A DNA stretch of 64,000 nt from Bacteroides sp. 224. GTDB taxonomy: Bacteria; Bacteroidota; Bacteroidia; Bacteroidales; Bacteroidaceae. The DNA lies in the NCBI RefSeq assembly GCF_010500995.1, contig NZ_QVMK01000007.1:1-64000 (forward strand), read 5' to 3'. Below, in pieces: positions 9,901 to 17,987 of the stretch (its first letter is position 1; each line of letters opens with the position of its first letter). The position numbers were made by a program, and so were the translations under genes. Below the pieces are notes generated by a model, which made no database searches, was not told the origin of the DNA, and worked only from the letters and a program-made list of their open reading frames with translations.

Positions 9901-10770
9901 GGAGAACCCCGCAGCGGCACGTTGCCGCCGTTGCCGCGAAAGGCTTGTTGGAATCCCGTGCTTTTTCAGTTGCCTAAAGGAGAATTACTTTTATTCTATA
10001 AGATAGGTACCAAAGTATCCGATTGGACAGGTCATTTAGTTCGCAGTAGAGATGGTGGAAAAACCTGGAGTAAACCCGAACAACTACCCGACGGTTTCTT
10101 AGGTCCTGTAAAGAATAAACCCGAATTCATCAACGGCCGTATCATTTGTCCTTCCAGCACAGAAGGTTCCGGAGGATGGCGATTGCATTTTGAGATATCC
10201 GATGATTTAGGCAAAACCTGGCGCAAGGTAGGTCCCATCCCTGCCGAAGAAGCCGTATTAACTCAGATGCAAGGCACTCAACCCGCCGAGAATAAAGATG
10301 ATCAGGAAGCCGGAGAAGCCATAAAAGAACAGAAGAAATATTATATATACGCCATTCAACCAAGCATCTTAAAACATAAAGATGGCAGATTGCAAGTATT
10401 GGCACGTACCCGAAACGGTTATTTAGCTACCAGTTGGAGCAGCGACAATGGAGAAACCTGGAGTAAAGTTACTTTAAGCAATGTACCAAACAACAACTCC
10501 GGAACGGATGCGGTAACATTGAAAGATGGTCGCCATCTACTGGTTTATAATAACTTCCGCACACTTCCCGGCACTCCCAAGGGACCAAGAACTCCTTTAA
10601 ATATTGCTGTCTCAGAGGATGGTGTAAATTGGAAACAGGTGCTGACTTTGGAGGATAGCCCGATTAGCCAGTATTCTTATCCGTCTATGATTCAAGGGAA
10701 AGATGGAACGGTGCATGTGGTATATACATGGAGGAGGCAGCGGATTAAATATGCAGGAATAAAGCTGTGA
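6919..10770 (+). CDS. GH78 alpha-L-rhamnosidase fused to sialidase-like propeller
   Basis: A 1283-residue exported fusion. Residues 1-23 are a signal peptide. Residues 25-36 (SPSPLERGGERL) are encoded by an inserted REP-like element placed between signal and mature protein. GH78 follows: N-terminal sandwich domains (about 40-430), an (alpha/alpha)6 barrel with DCPQRNERQPWLGD (about 498-511) and the IWELW motif (about residue 795), then the usual C-terminal sandwich. From about 915 a six-bladed sialidase-like propeller begins, with Asp-boxes SRDGGKTW, SDDLGKTW and SSDNGETW. No FRIP motif is seen (FPEC instead), so it is not a classical neuraminidase; a Kdo/Dha-type or structural role is possible. 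Proposed job: removal of alpha-L-rhamnose from plant polysaccharide plus a second exo-activity on the same product. Confidence 0.88.
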   Translation: MDTNKINILLGLFLFLFPLHLHSSSPSPLERGGERLSVTSLRTEQLTNPIGIDTETPRLSWKISSDRQNVMQTAYHILVSSTPEKLANNEGDLWDSGKVSSDASHLVPYLGKALKSNLRCYWKVKVYTTQGESNWSEQAFWSMGPLGETHWKGRWIGMERPAPWDSETQWSRLSARYLRHEFKLAKQIKQATVHIAGMGLYELFINGERVGEQVLAPVPTDYRKTITYNSFDVTSFLKGENAIGVTLGNGRFYTMRQDYKPYKIPNFGYPKMRLNLIVEYTDGSRETIASDTNWRLTADGPIRTNNEYDGEEYDARKELKGWTTVGYDDSSWKPAERVGIPAGTLRAGITPNMKVMAKVKPVSIKKIGDKYIMDMGQNMAGWIRMKVKGASGDSIRLRFGELLQENGELYVRNLRDARVTDVYVVRGDEVGTDWAPRFVYHGFRYVEISGYKNPALTDFIGEVVSDEMDVIGSFECSNTTLNQIYKNAYWGILGNYKGMPVDCPQRNERQPWLGDHAMGALGESFIFDCANLYAKWMDDIREAQREDGCIPDVAPAYWNYYSDNMTWPSTLPLDCEMIYTQFGNITPIVKNYPAIKKWLNHICKEYMTSEYIITKDKYGDWCVPPESLEMIHSKDPQRKTDGALIATAYSCKVLELMTRFAELQNFKEDANQFRALRQQMKSAFNHKFLTIKKGTSLVPEHLLFPDSIYYGNNTVTANLLPLAFGLVPDEYIEEVQKNIIAAIITTNKGQISTGVIGTQWLMHGLSNMGRADIAYLLATNKKYPSWGYMVEQGATTIWELWNGNTANPEMNSGNHVMLLGDLISWCYEHLGGIRSSREKVGFKHIIFRPDFEIQELSKVDVSYETPYGKAISKWTKTPMHLEWNITVPANTTAEVHLPNGKIEQIGSGSYQYKVDIPTRDKAIVSDEFLYEQASFPECHAATIAETTKGDLVAAFFGGTKERNPDCVIWACRKEKGKNTWTAPVEVANGILDSAGEPRSGTLPPLPRKACWNPVLFQLPKGELLLFYKIGTKVSDWTGHLVRSRDGGKTWSKPEQLPDGFLGPVKNKPEFINGRIICPSSTEGSGGWRLHFEISDDLGKTWRKVGPIPAEEAVLTQMQGTQPAENKDDQEAGEAIKEQKKYYIYAIQPSILKHKDGRLQVLARTRNGYLATSWSSDNGETWSKVTLSNVPNNNSGTDAVTLKDGRHLLVYNNFRTLPGTPKGPRTPLNIAVSEDGVNWKQVLTLEDSPISQYSYPSMIQGKDGTVHVVYTWRRQRIKYAGIKL
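6992..7025 (+). repeat. REP-like palindromic element A (in CDS)
   Basis: Forward copy with core CCTCTCCTTTGGAGAGG and a GGGGAGAGGCT tail. Read in frame as PSPLERGGERL, directly after the signal peptide of the GH78 fusion. Confidence 0.9.
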
Positions 10771-10801
10771 GAGGGGGATGTTTTTAACGCGATATTTCTT
10801 T

Positions 10802-10835
10802 GGGAAGAGGAGGTAACTCCTCCCTCCCTCTTCCC
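10802..10835. terminator. Bidirectional terminator hairpin
   Basis: Arms GGGAAGAGG (10802-10810) and CCTCTTCCC (10827-10835), with an inner GGAG/CTCC stem, lie between a plus-strand stop (10770) and a minus-strand stop (10851). Suited to ending both convergent transcripts, although flanking T-runs are short. Confidence 0.55.
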
Positions 10836-10850
10836 CTATTTATTCTTCTC

Positions 10851-12314
10851 TCACCACCTCTCCAACATAAAGAACCTCGCCATAAACTCCTTATTATTCT
10901 GTACAAGTTCCAATCCTCTTTTTTCTCCTTGCAAAGAGTTGATCATAGCATCCGGTAGCATGTTGTTTTCGAGTAGGAACTTAACCATTTTGGCACTACA
11001 AGGATAGTTTCCTATAAGGGCAGAAATGGCTTGGTCTTTAGCCTTTTTCTGATCATAATAAGGGTTCCTTTCATCCTTAATCAAAAAGGCTAACTCGGGC
11101 ATTACGGCTAAACTTTTTCCGGACTCAATAAAGGTGACAATACCTTCTTTTCCTTTAAGTTCAGATGTGTTATTGCTGGCTTGGTTTATTTCGAAAGCTT
11201 TCGACAGCCATTGGTTTAATTCAGCTTCGTCTTTGAAATAAGCCAGTGGATAATTGTTTGTAGCCTTTAAAAGTTTTTCGTTGGCAATGTTGAAATCTTC
11301 TTTTAAGGATGCTTCATTTTCTTTCTCTTCGGCATATTTTCCTTTAGATAGCCAGATAGCTGCTCCGTTGACGTGCCATTCGTTATCAAACTTTACCAAT
11401 GAGGCTATTAACTCTGAACGATTTTTAGGATGTTCCTCTCCAAGAGATGAACGTAATACTTTATAGGTGTTTTCTTTGGTGTCTTTAATATGAAGATAAG
11501 TGTCATCTGTACTAATTAACTGGAAGAGGCTATTAGATACTGATTCTATCTCCTTTACAACGGCAGCTTCTTCGGTCATACCAATTTCTTCGAGCCAATT
11601 GGATAGCCACTCTTTCATGGGCAGGGCTAAAGGACCTGTCTTGAAGTTGAATATAAGGTTCGAACGAATGGCATAGAGAAGTTGAGAACGGCTGCAATTA
11701 TAATCTTCATTGTCAAAGTCTGTTTGTTGTTCATAAATGGAGGCACTGTCATTCGTTAATAAGTAAGAATCCATATAAAACCAGTCGGCTAACTCCTTAA
11801 ACTTGAAGAAGTCGGTAAAATAATCTTCTTTGCGGATGCAGTCCAGAAATGCGGTATTGATAGGGGCCTTCTCAAATTCGTTATCCAATATTTCATAGAA
11901 CCGGATAGCCAAATCCTGAATGCCCGGATTTTCCGGATTGATAATCCTCTCATCTATCATATCCCGTTGCATCACACTCCATATCAGAAAATTGATGTCC
12001 TGAAGATTGATTTCATCGGTATAGTATTCACCTTCGCGAATGGTATAAAAGGGCAAGTAACTTCCATATCTCTTTTTGTGATTCTTGGTGAAAGATTGCC
12101 ATAAACAGAATCCGGATATGATATCTTCGAAATAAGCAGTTACCTGCAAGGTAATCAGGAGACGAAGGTAGTTGGGCAGTTCTCTATACATCAGAGAGAA
12201 CTTCCAACTATCATATAACTTATTGGCTACTTTAACATAGTAATAATCGCTGGATTCTGTTTCCACGATATCCGGATGAAAGGATTTCCAATCTGCAAGA
12301 GTGATATTTTTCAT
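10851..12314 (-). CDS. DUF3843-like hypothetical protein
   Basis: A 487-residue soluble, acidic, helix-rich protein without signal peptide or membrane segment. The opening (TLADWKSFHP then SSDYYYVKVANKLYDS) resembles the DUF3843 family found mainly in Bacteroidota; this is recollection and unproven. No catalytic motif is recognised. It starts only 5 nt after the stop of the SNF2-type helicase gene, so the two are almost certainly co-transcribed and co-translated, which suggests a helicase partner or accessory factor. Shared codon style with neighbours gives no hint of recent transfer. Confidence 0.6.
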   Translation of the reverse strand: MKNITLADWKSFHPDIVETESSDYYYVKVANKLYDSWKFSLMYRELPNYLRLLITLQVTAYFEDIISGFCLWQSFTKNHKKRYGSYLPFYTIREGEYYTDEINLQDINFLIWSVMQRDMIDERIINPENPGIQDLAIRFYEILDNEFEKAPINTAFLDCIRKEDYFTDFFKFKELADWFYMDSYLLTNDSASIYEQQTDFDNEDYNCSRSQLLYAIRSNLIFNFKTGPLALPMKEWLSNWLEEIGMTEEAAVVKEIESVSNSLFQLISTDDTYLHIKDTKENTYKVLRSSLGEEHPKNRSELIASLVKFDNEWHVNGAAIWLSKGKYAEEKENEASLKEDFNIANEKLLKATNNYPLAYFKDEAELNQWLSKAFEINQASNNTSELKGKEGIVTFIESGKSLAVMPELAFLIKDERNPYYDQKKAKDQAISALIGNYPCSAKMVKFLLENNMLPDAMINSLQGEKRGLELVQNNKEFMARFFMLERW

Positions 12315-12319
12315 GGTTT

Positions 12320-14755
12320 TTATTTGTTTTGATTTAGTAATTTCCCGAGGAGATTAAAGACGTTCATCACAGTATCTTTATCCTTAACAGGAATTTTGAG
12401 TACTGTTTGCCCGGTTTCCTTGTCTTCTTCTATAATAGATGAAACAAGCTGTTGGGTTTTCTCGGGCGAAGAAAGAGTTTGAGACAGTTCGGAGAAGAAG
12501 TTCATTCCTTGTGCTATCAGTTGTTGAGGAGAGGCGGCCGAGGAATCTGTTGCAACAGTAGTTGTAGCCCCTTCATTTACAGCTTGAATGGTTTCTTTTT
12601 CTTTGTCGGCAACTGGTTGTTTGGCTTCCTCCGGCATCTCCATGTCGTCCATCTCTAAGATGGCTTTTTCTTTAGCGGGTGTCTCTGCCGAGGGCGATTC
12701 GGTTAAATCTTCTACCACGTGCATTAACTTATCGAACTTGCTTTCTTCTAAGAAAACAGAATCGGCTCCATTATCCAGAATACCCTCGAAGAGGGCCGAC
12801 TTGAAGTTTAGTGTCGATAGCATTCTCTCCTCAATGGTATCTTTGGCAACAAAGTTGAGTACTTGAATACTGCTTCGTTGTCCGATACGGTGAATGCGTG
12901 CGATGCGCTGTTCGAGCACAGCAGGATTCCAAGGCAAATCAAGATTAACAAGAATGGACGCTACTTGTAGGTTTAAACCGGTACTTCCCGCATCTGTTGA
13001 GATGAAAACGCGGCTTTCCGGGTCGTTGGTGAAGTTCTCCATTAAGGCTTTTCTCTTAGGCGAAGGAACGCCACCATGCAAAAATTCGTACCGGATGTTC
13101 TTCTTGTCTAACTCCTGTGCAACCAATCGCGCCATTCGTTCCCATTGACTGAAAACTACGATCTTCTCTTCTCCGCTTTCTACCACATTAGAGATGATAT
13201 TCATGAGTTCATCAATCTTGGTGTCGTAGCGTTTTTGTTGGTTAATAATGAATGTACTATCGCATACCATTCGCATCAAATTTAAAGAGAGCAACAAGCG
13301 GTTGCGGTCTTTTTCTGATAGGAACTTCATCCGATGCCATTTGTGCACCAATTGACTTACTATTGTTTGATATTCATCGTGCATTTCACGTTGCTCGGGA
13401 GTCATCGGCATAAACAGAATCTTATCAATGCGTTCGGGCAGTTGAAGGGCTACTTCTTTCTTCTTACGACGTAAAAGTACATTCTCCAATCGTTTACCTA
13501 TTTCATTCAGATGTTGATACCCGCTTCTTCGTCCCGATTCGGAAGAAAGCGTATAGCGATTCATAAATTCATAAAAAGGCCCCAGGCAGTATTGGTCTAC
13601 ATATTGAGTGATGGAGTAGAGCTCTTCGAGTTTGTTTTCGAGTGGTGTGCCCGATAAAACGACTGTGTAGTCTGAAGTAATTCGTTTGGTGGCTCTTGCT
13701 ATTTGCGTTTTCCAGTTCTTTAGTCGTTGCGCTTCGTCCATAATGAGCATATCAGTATGGAGCGACGACATCAGTTTCAGGTCGTTGCAAGCACTATTGT
13801 AGGATACAATTTTATAGAAAGGAGCCGATCTGTAAAGCTTTTTACGCTGTATATGGTTGCCCTCAATAACTACGGCATCTGAGTTGGTAAACCGTTCAAT
13901 CTCGCTTTTCCACTGATACTTTAGTGAGGTGGGGCAGAGTATGAGTACCGATTGTACCAGTTGTTCTTTCTTTAAAAGTTCTGCTGTTCCGATGGCTTGT
14001 ATGGTTTTACCCAACCCCATCTCGTCGGCAATGATGCATTTACCGGTTTTCGCTGCGAAGAGTATCCCTTTACGTTGGTAGGGGTAGAGAGTGGTTTTGA
14101 GTAAACCATCTACCTTTTCTTCGCTGGAGTATTTAGCTCGAAGCATCTGGTGGCGGAGCGTGTTTTCGCGATGTTCAATGATGTAAGAGAAAGCATCATC
14201 GTAGCAACGGAAAGAGCTATTGAATGGAGCCACATCATTTAAAAGATTGGAGAAAAGGTGAAAGTTCTCAATAGGAAACTCACCGTCTGGGGTAAAATAG
14301 GTATCGGCAATCTTTTCGAACTCCTCCTTGTGCTCGGAGCCGATACGGATTTTGATTCTCCGCTCTCCTTTGTAAGACAAATACATGGAAGTATAAGCCG
14401 GAAGTTGTTCGCCGGGTATCCCCAGATTATGTTCCTCAAGCCATAGCTTTACAGCTTCTATGTGCTTGCAAGTGCCTAACTGGTTGGTTTTGAAATCCAT
14501 GCACGAGCAATAGTTCCATTCCTCGTTTCCTCTGTACACAACCTTGTAGGTGTGTTTGGTAATGGGGTTGATAACCGAATAGTCACCCGGATATAGTTTT
14601 CTGTTGCTAAAGGATATGGCAAAAAGTTCTTTCTCGGCAGCATATTTTCTGAGTGCAATTTGCCATTCCGGCAGCGTCATATTATGAGGCTTACTTGTTA
14701 GAATGCTTTTGGGAAAGGACTTTTTGCTTCCTTTTGTTGTTTTCTTAAGGGTCAT
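12320..14755 (-). CDS. SNF2-family helicase with SWIM zinc finger
   Basis: An 811-residue ATP-dependent DNA translocase. A SWIM-type finger (CSCMDF...GTCKH) lies at about residues 80-100. The SNF2 ATPase follows, with motif I DEMGLGKT and motif II DEAQ in place of DEAH, then a helicase C-terminal lobe with STDAGSTGLNLQ and QRIARIHRIGQ. The end (about 690-811) is a low-complexity Glu/Ala/Thr tail and a small helical segment. The family remodels protein-DNA complexes; the bacterial role of SWIM/SNF2 proteins is mostly undefined. Followed after 5 nt by the DUF3843-like gene. Confidence 0.9.
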   Translation of the reverse strand: MTLKKTTKGSKKSFPKSILTSKPHNMTLPEWQIALRKYAAEKELFAISFSNRKLYPGDYSVINPITKHTYKVVYRGNEEWNYCSCMDFKTNQLGTCKHIEAVKLWLEEHNLGIPGEQLPAYTSMYLSYKGERRIKIRIGSEHKEEFEKIADTYFTPDGEFPIENFHLFSNLLNDVAPFNSSFRCYDDAFSYIIEHRENTLRHQMLRAKYSSEEKVDGLLKTTLYPYQRKGILFAAKTGKCIIADEMGLGKTIQAIGTAELLKKEQLVQSVLILCPTSLKYQWKSEIERFTNSDAVVIEGNHIQRKKLYRSAPFYKIVSYNSACNDLKLMSSLHTDMLIMDEAQRLKNWKTQIARATKRITSDYTVVLSGTPLENKLEELYSITQYVDQYCLGPFYEFMNRYTLSSESGRRSGYQHLNEIGKRLENVLLRRKKKEVALQLPERIDKILFMPMTPEQREMHDEYQTIVSQLVHKWHRMKFLSEKDRNRLLLSLNLMRMVCDSTFIINQQKRYDTKIDELMNIISNVVESGEEKIVVFSQWERMARLVAQELDKKNIRYEFLHGGVPSPKRKALMENFTNDPESRVFISTDAGSTGLNLQVASILVNLDLPWNPAVLEQRIARIHRIGQRSSIQVLNFVAKDTIEERMLSTLNFKSALFEGILDNGADSVFLEESKFDKLMHVVEDLTESPSAETPAKEKAILEMDDMEMPEEAKQPVADKEKETIQAVNEGATTTVATDSSAASPQQLIAQGMNFFSELSQTLSSPEKTQQLVSSIIEEDKETGQTVLKIPVKDKDTVMNVFNLLGKLLNQNK

Positions 14756-14840
14756 TATAGGATTACTTTTTTCATTTTAGTTGGCAAATGATAGCTTTTA
14801 AGCCTGTAAATATAAGAAAAAAAGAAATCCCTTTCTACAA

Positions 14841-15455
14841 TTATTTCCCTCCAAACGAAAATTCAATAGGAATATATATCGGAGAAGGAATAGATACCCC
14901 TCCTATTGCAAAACTTGGTCTGATTTGGAAACTAACATTTGATTTTTGAGATCCTATTCCTAAGAAATTCTTTATAATGCCCGATGCAGCATCTTTGCTT
15001 TCGCCTTTAAGTAAAGTAGCTAAGTCGAAACCGATGCCTAAGGGTAAGATGCTGTTACCGTTTGCAGGAACATTCAATGCTTGCGAAAGCGAACCGGTGG
15101 TGAACTGAATACCGTCGATACTGAGGATGTAGTCTAACCCGCTCAAAAAAGCAGCAGACTGATTGGGGTTATTTACATTCAGGTTGAGCGTAAAGTTTAA
15201 AGGAATAGAAGCGGCATTTCCAGACAAAAGAGAGGTGGCTTTGGTGATATTAGTCAAAGACAATCCTTCGCTTACGCGAATACCTGCCAAATCAAGGTTG
15301 GAGATTGAATTGTATTTGTAGTCGCAGTTGATTACATTGTAAGCGCCGCCTAATTGACTGCCTAATTGGCTACCTAACTGTTTGGCTGTATCGCATCCTG
15401 AAAAAAAGAAAGGAAGAGCGAATAATAGTGTCATGATTGTTGTTTTAAACTTCAT
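14841..15455 (-). CDS. Small LEA/sandwich-type lipoprotein
   Basis: About 204 residues. I prefer the start at 15455 (MKFKTTIMTLLFALPFFFSGC), a lipoprotein signal with Cys in FFFSGC; an in-frame ATG at 15464 would add only MNI. The rest, rich in small and hydrophobic residues, has the alternating pattern of a beta-sandwich (LDLAGIRVSEGLSLTN, LNFTLNLNVNNPNQ), reminiscent of LEA-14/water-stress domains of envelope lipoproteins. A short QLGSQLGSQLGG repeat follows the lipid anchor. Divergent from the GH89 gene; a minus-strand -7 box lies at 15505-15512. Function unknown. Confidence 0.7.
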   Translation of the reverse strand: MKFKTTIMTLLFALPFFFSGCDTAKQLGSQLGSQLGGAYNVINCDYKYNSISNLDLAGIRVSEGLSLTNITKATSLLSGNAASIPLNFTLNLNVNNPNQSAAFLSGLDYILSIDGIQFTTGSLSQALNVPANGNSILPLGIGFDLATLLKGESKDAASGIIKNFLGIGSQKSNVSFQIRPSFAIGGVSIPSPIYIPIEFSFGGK

Positions 15456-15504
15456 AATGTTCATGCTTTAAGTTATATTAAATGTTGATATTACGTTTGG
15501 GTGG

Positions 15505-15512
15505 CAAAAATA
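15505..15512 (-). promoter_or_regulatory. -7 element for the lipoprotein gene
   Basis: CAAAAATA on the plus strand is TATTTTTG on the minus strand, matching TAnnTTTG about 45 nt upstream of the lipoprotein start. No good -33 box seen. Confidence 0.45.
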
Positions 15513-15608
15513 GTAAATTTATGGTGGATAAAGTGCTTTTATTCTCAATTATGATATATGTCTACCTTGTTTTAAGTCTGTTTTCGGATAGCTAATCTTT
15601 CTTTTTGT

Positions 15609-15616
15609 TATATTTG
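15609..15616 (+). promoter_or_regulatory. -7 element for the GH89 gene
   Basis: TATATTTG matches TAnnTTTG and lies 19 nt upstream of the GH89 ATG at 15636, giving a short leader. Confidence 0.5.
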
Positions 15617-15635
15617 TTTCCAAATTAACTCAACT

Positions 15636-17807
15636 ATGAAAAAAATATTCTTTTTTATTACCTTTATTATTGTGCTTATTAGCGGACTAAAGGCTGCTAA
15701 CCCTGTAGATCATTTATTAAACAGAATAGGAGGAAAGGGTACAAGTAAAAGATTCATTGTAGCTATTGCACCGGCTTCCGGGAATAATGAATATTTTACT
15801 ATCAGTTCAGAGAATGGAAAGCCCAAGATTGTAGGCGACAGTTATCTGTCTGTGGCTACCGGAATTCATTGGTATTTAAAGTACTATGCAAATGTTTTCC
15901 TGACATGGAATAATCTTACTACAGACTTATCAACAGTCGAACTGCCTCTTCCTACGAAAGAAGAAACCCGAAGCACTTCTCTCAAACATCGTTATTACCT
16001 TAATTATTGTACTTATTCTTACTCCATGGCTTTCTGGGATTGGGAGCGCTGGCAAAAAGAGATAGACTGGATGGCCCTGCATGGAATAAATATGCCACTT
16101 GCATTAACCGGTACCGAAGTGATATGGAGAAATGTGCTGACAAAGAAGCTGGGATATACCAAAGCCGAGGCTAATGAATTTATTGCAGGCTCCGGCTTTC
16201 AGGCATGGTTTCTGATGAATAATCTGGAAGGTTGGGGAGGTCCTAATCCCGATCGTTGGTACGATAAACAGGAGGCTTTGCAAAAGAAAATCGTAGCCCG
16301 TATGCGCGAATTGGGTATGCAACCCGTTCTTGCCGGATATTCGGGCATGGTGCCAAGCAATATCAACAGCAAGAAGGGATGGAACATATCCGATCCGGGA
16401 AAATGGTGCGGATTTCAGCGTCCGGGCTTCTTGCTGCCAACAGATGAGAATTTCGACGAAATGGCTAAATATTACTACGACGAAATGCAGAAGCTGTACG
16501 GTACTTCCGATTATTACAGCATGGACCCCTTTCACGAAGGAGGCAGTGTAAAGGGAGTAAATCTTACTGCGGCATTTCAGGCAATATATGATGCCATGAA
16601 AAAGCATAGCAAACACTCGAAAACGCCTCAATGGGTTATTCAGTCCTGGCAGGAAAATCCAAGTCAGACGGCATTAAACGCACTTGAACCGGGCACTCTT
16701 ATTGTACTCGATCTATTCTCGGATGCCAGAAAGAAATGGGCACAATGGGACGGTTATAAACAAACAACCACAGGAAACAGACACCAATTTGTGTTTTGCG
16801 TATTGAATAACTTCGGTGGACGTACAGGCATGCACGGAAGGTTGGAGAGAACAATGAAAGAATTCTTCGAAGCCAAGTTGCGCTATCCTGAAACAATGAC
16901 GGGAATTGGTACTACTATGGAAGGAATTGAGAACAATCCCGTAGTTTACGAAATGGCTTATGAACTTGCTTGGCGGAAACCCGCAGAAGTACAAGTGAAT
17001 AACTGGATTAGTGAATATGTTAGATACCGCTATGGGCATACTTCTCCGGAAGCAGAACAAGCATGGAACTTATTGCTGAATGGTATTTATAACTGTCCGA
17101 CAAACCAGGATGGGGTGACCGAATCGGTGTTGTGTGCTCGTCCGGCGTTGACCATAAAGTCTGTGTCTACCTGGTCTACAGCGGCTATTTATTATAATGT
17201 GGAGGAAGTGCGCGAGGCAGCCAAGCTTTTGTTATCACAGAGTGATGTATTATCAGATTCAAACTATATGTATGATTTGGTGGATGTTACTCGTCAGAGT
17301 TTGGCCGATTATGCATATAGATTGTTAACACAAATCAATACGGCACATACTTCGGGCGATGTTCAAGCTCGCAATGCTTTAATGGATCGTTTTCTGGAAG
17401 TCATTCTCGACCAAGATGAACTGATGAATACCATACCTGATTTTATGCTGGGAAAATGGATCAGTTCTGCCCGTAAACTTGGAAAAACCCTTGCGGAAAA
17501 AGAACTATACGAAAAGAATGCCCGTTTGCAAGTAACCACTTGGGGACCTTTGGCGGCTGCTAACGCAGGAGGATTGCATGATTACTCCAACCGCGAGTGG
17601 GGTGGCTTATTGAAAGATTATTATTACAAACGATGGAAAACATACTTTGATTGTATAAAAGAGGAAAAACCTGTACCCACTGCCACCGAGTTCTTTCAAA
17701 TGGAATATGAGTGGGCAAATAGTGTAACATCTGAGAATTCTTATCCGAATACGGCTCAAAATGATCCCATAAAAGTGGTGAGGGAAATTATAGAGAAGTA
17801 TTATTAG
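15636..17807 (+). CDS. GH89 alpha-N-acetylglucosaminidase
   Basis: Exported 723-residue member of GH89 (NAGLU family), which removes terminal alpha-linked GlcNAc, as in heparan fragments or mucin caps. Signal peptide (to about residue 20), an N-terminal alpha/beta domain, a TIM barrel beginning near RYYLNYCTYSYSMAFWDWERW, and an all-helical C-terminal domain. Likely catalytic residues are E301 in DPFHEGG and E429 in TTMEGIEN. WQENPSQ and NNFGGRTGMHG also match the family. The gene stands in its own promoter context and is followed by a 22-bp periodic array. Alpha-GlcNAc is not part of RG-II, so it probably serves another glycan. Confidence 0.93.
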   Translation: MKKIFFFITFIIVLISGLKAANPVDHLLNRIGGKGTSKRFIVAIAPASGNNEYFTISSENGKPKIVGDSYLSVATGIHWYLKYYANVFLTWNNLTTDLSTVELPLPTKEETRSTSLKHRYYLNYCTYSYSMAFWDWERWQKEIDWMALHGINMPLALTGTEVIWRNVLTKKLGYTKAEANEFIAGSGFQAWFLMNNLEGWGGPNPDRWYDKQEALQKKIVARMRELGMQPVLAGYSGMVPSNINSKKGWNISDPGKWCGFQRPGFLLPTDENFDEMAKYYYDEMQKLYGTSDYYSMDPFHEGGSVKGVNLTAAFQAIYDAMKKHSKHSKTPQWVIQSWQENPSQTALNALEPGTLIVLDLFSDARKKWAQWDGYKQTTTGNRHQFVFCVLNNFGGRTGMHGRLERTMKEFFEAKLRYPETMTGIGTTMEGIENNPVVYEMAYELAWRKPAEVQVNNWISEYVRYRYGHTSPEAEQAWNLLLNGIYNCPTNQDGVTESVLCARPALTIKSVSTWSTAAIYYNVEEVREAAKLLLSQSDVLSDSNYMYDLVDVTRQSLADYAYRLLTQINTAHTSGDVQARNALMDRFLEVILDQDELMNTIPDFMLGKWISSARKLGKTLAEKELYEKNARLQVTTWGPLAAANAGGLHDYSNREWGGLLKDYYYKRWKTYFDCIKEEKPVPTATEFFQMEYEWANSVTSENSYPNTAQNDPIKVVREIIEKYY

Positions 17808-17811
17808 TATA

Positions 17812-17894
17812 TAAAGATACCGGCAAACGAATAGTTTCAACCCAGCAAACAAGTAGTTTGCCAGTAGCAAACAATCTGTTTGCCGGTTTGAAAC
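17812..17894. repeat. 22-bp periodic palindromic array R1 (4 units)
   Basis: Four 17-bp units (17812-17828, 17834-17850, 17856-17872, 17878-17894) are separated by 5-bp spacers, giving an exact 22-bp period. The third unit GTTTGCCAGTAGCAAAC is itself nearly palindromic. The outermost complete units pair (GTTTCAA... with ...TTGAAAC). Closely related to the array at 46182-46264. Confidence 0.85.
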
Positions 17895-17987
17895 AAGAAA
17901 AACAAAAGGGGAGAGCATTTGTTAAGTTGAGTACATCTCGCCCCCTTTATTCGTCTTACTATTAATTATAGAATCCAATAATTAATA

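Noticed and set aside
16104..16631. 175-codon minus-strand frame inside GH89
   Set aside because: Antisense shadow of a gene with intact GH89 catalytic motifs.
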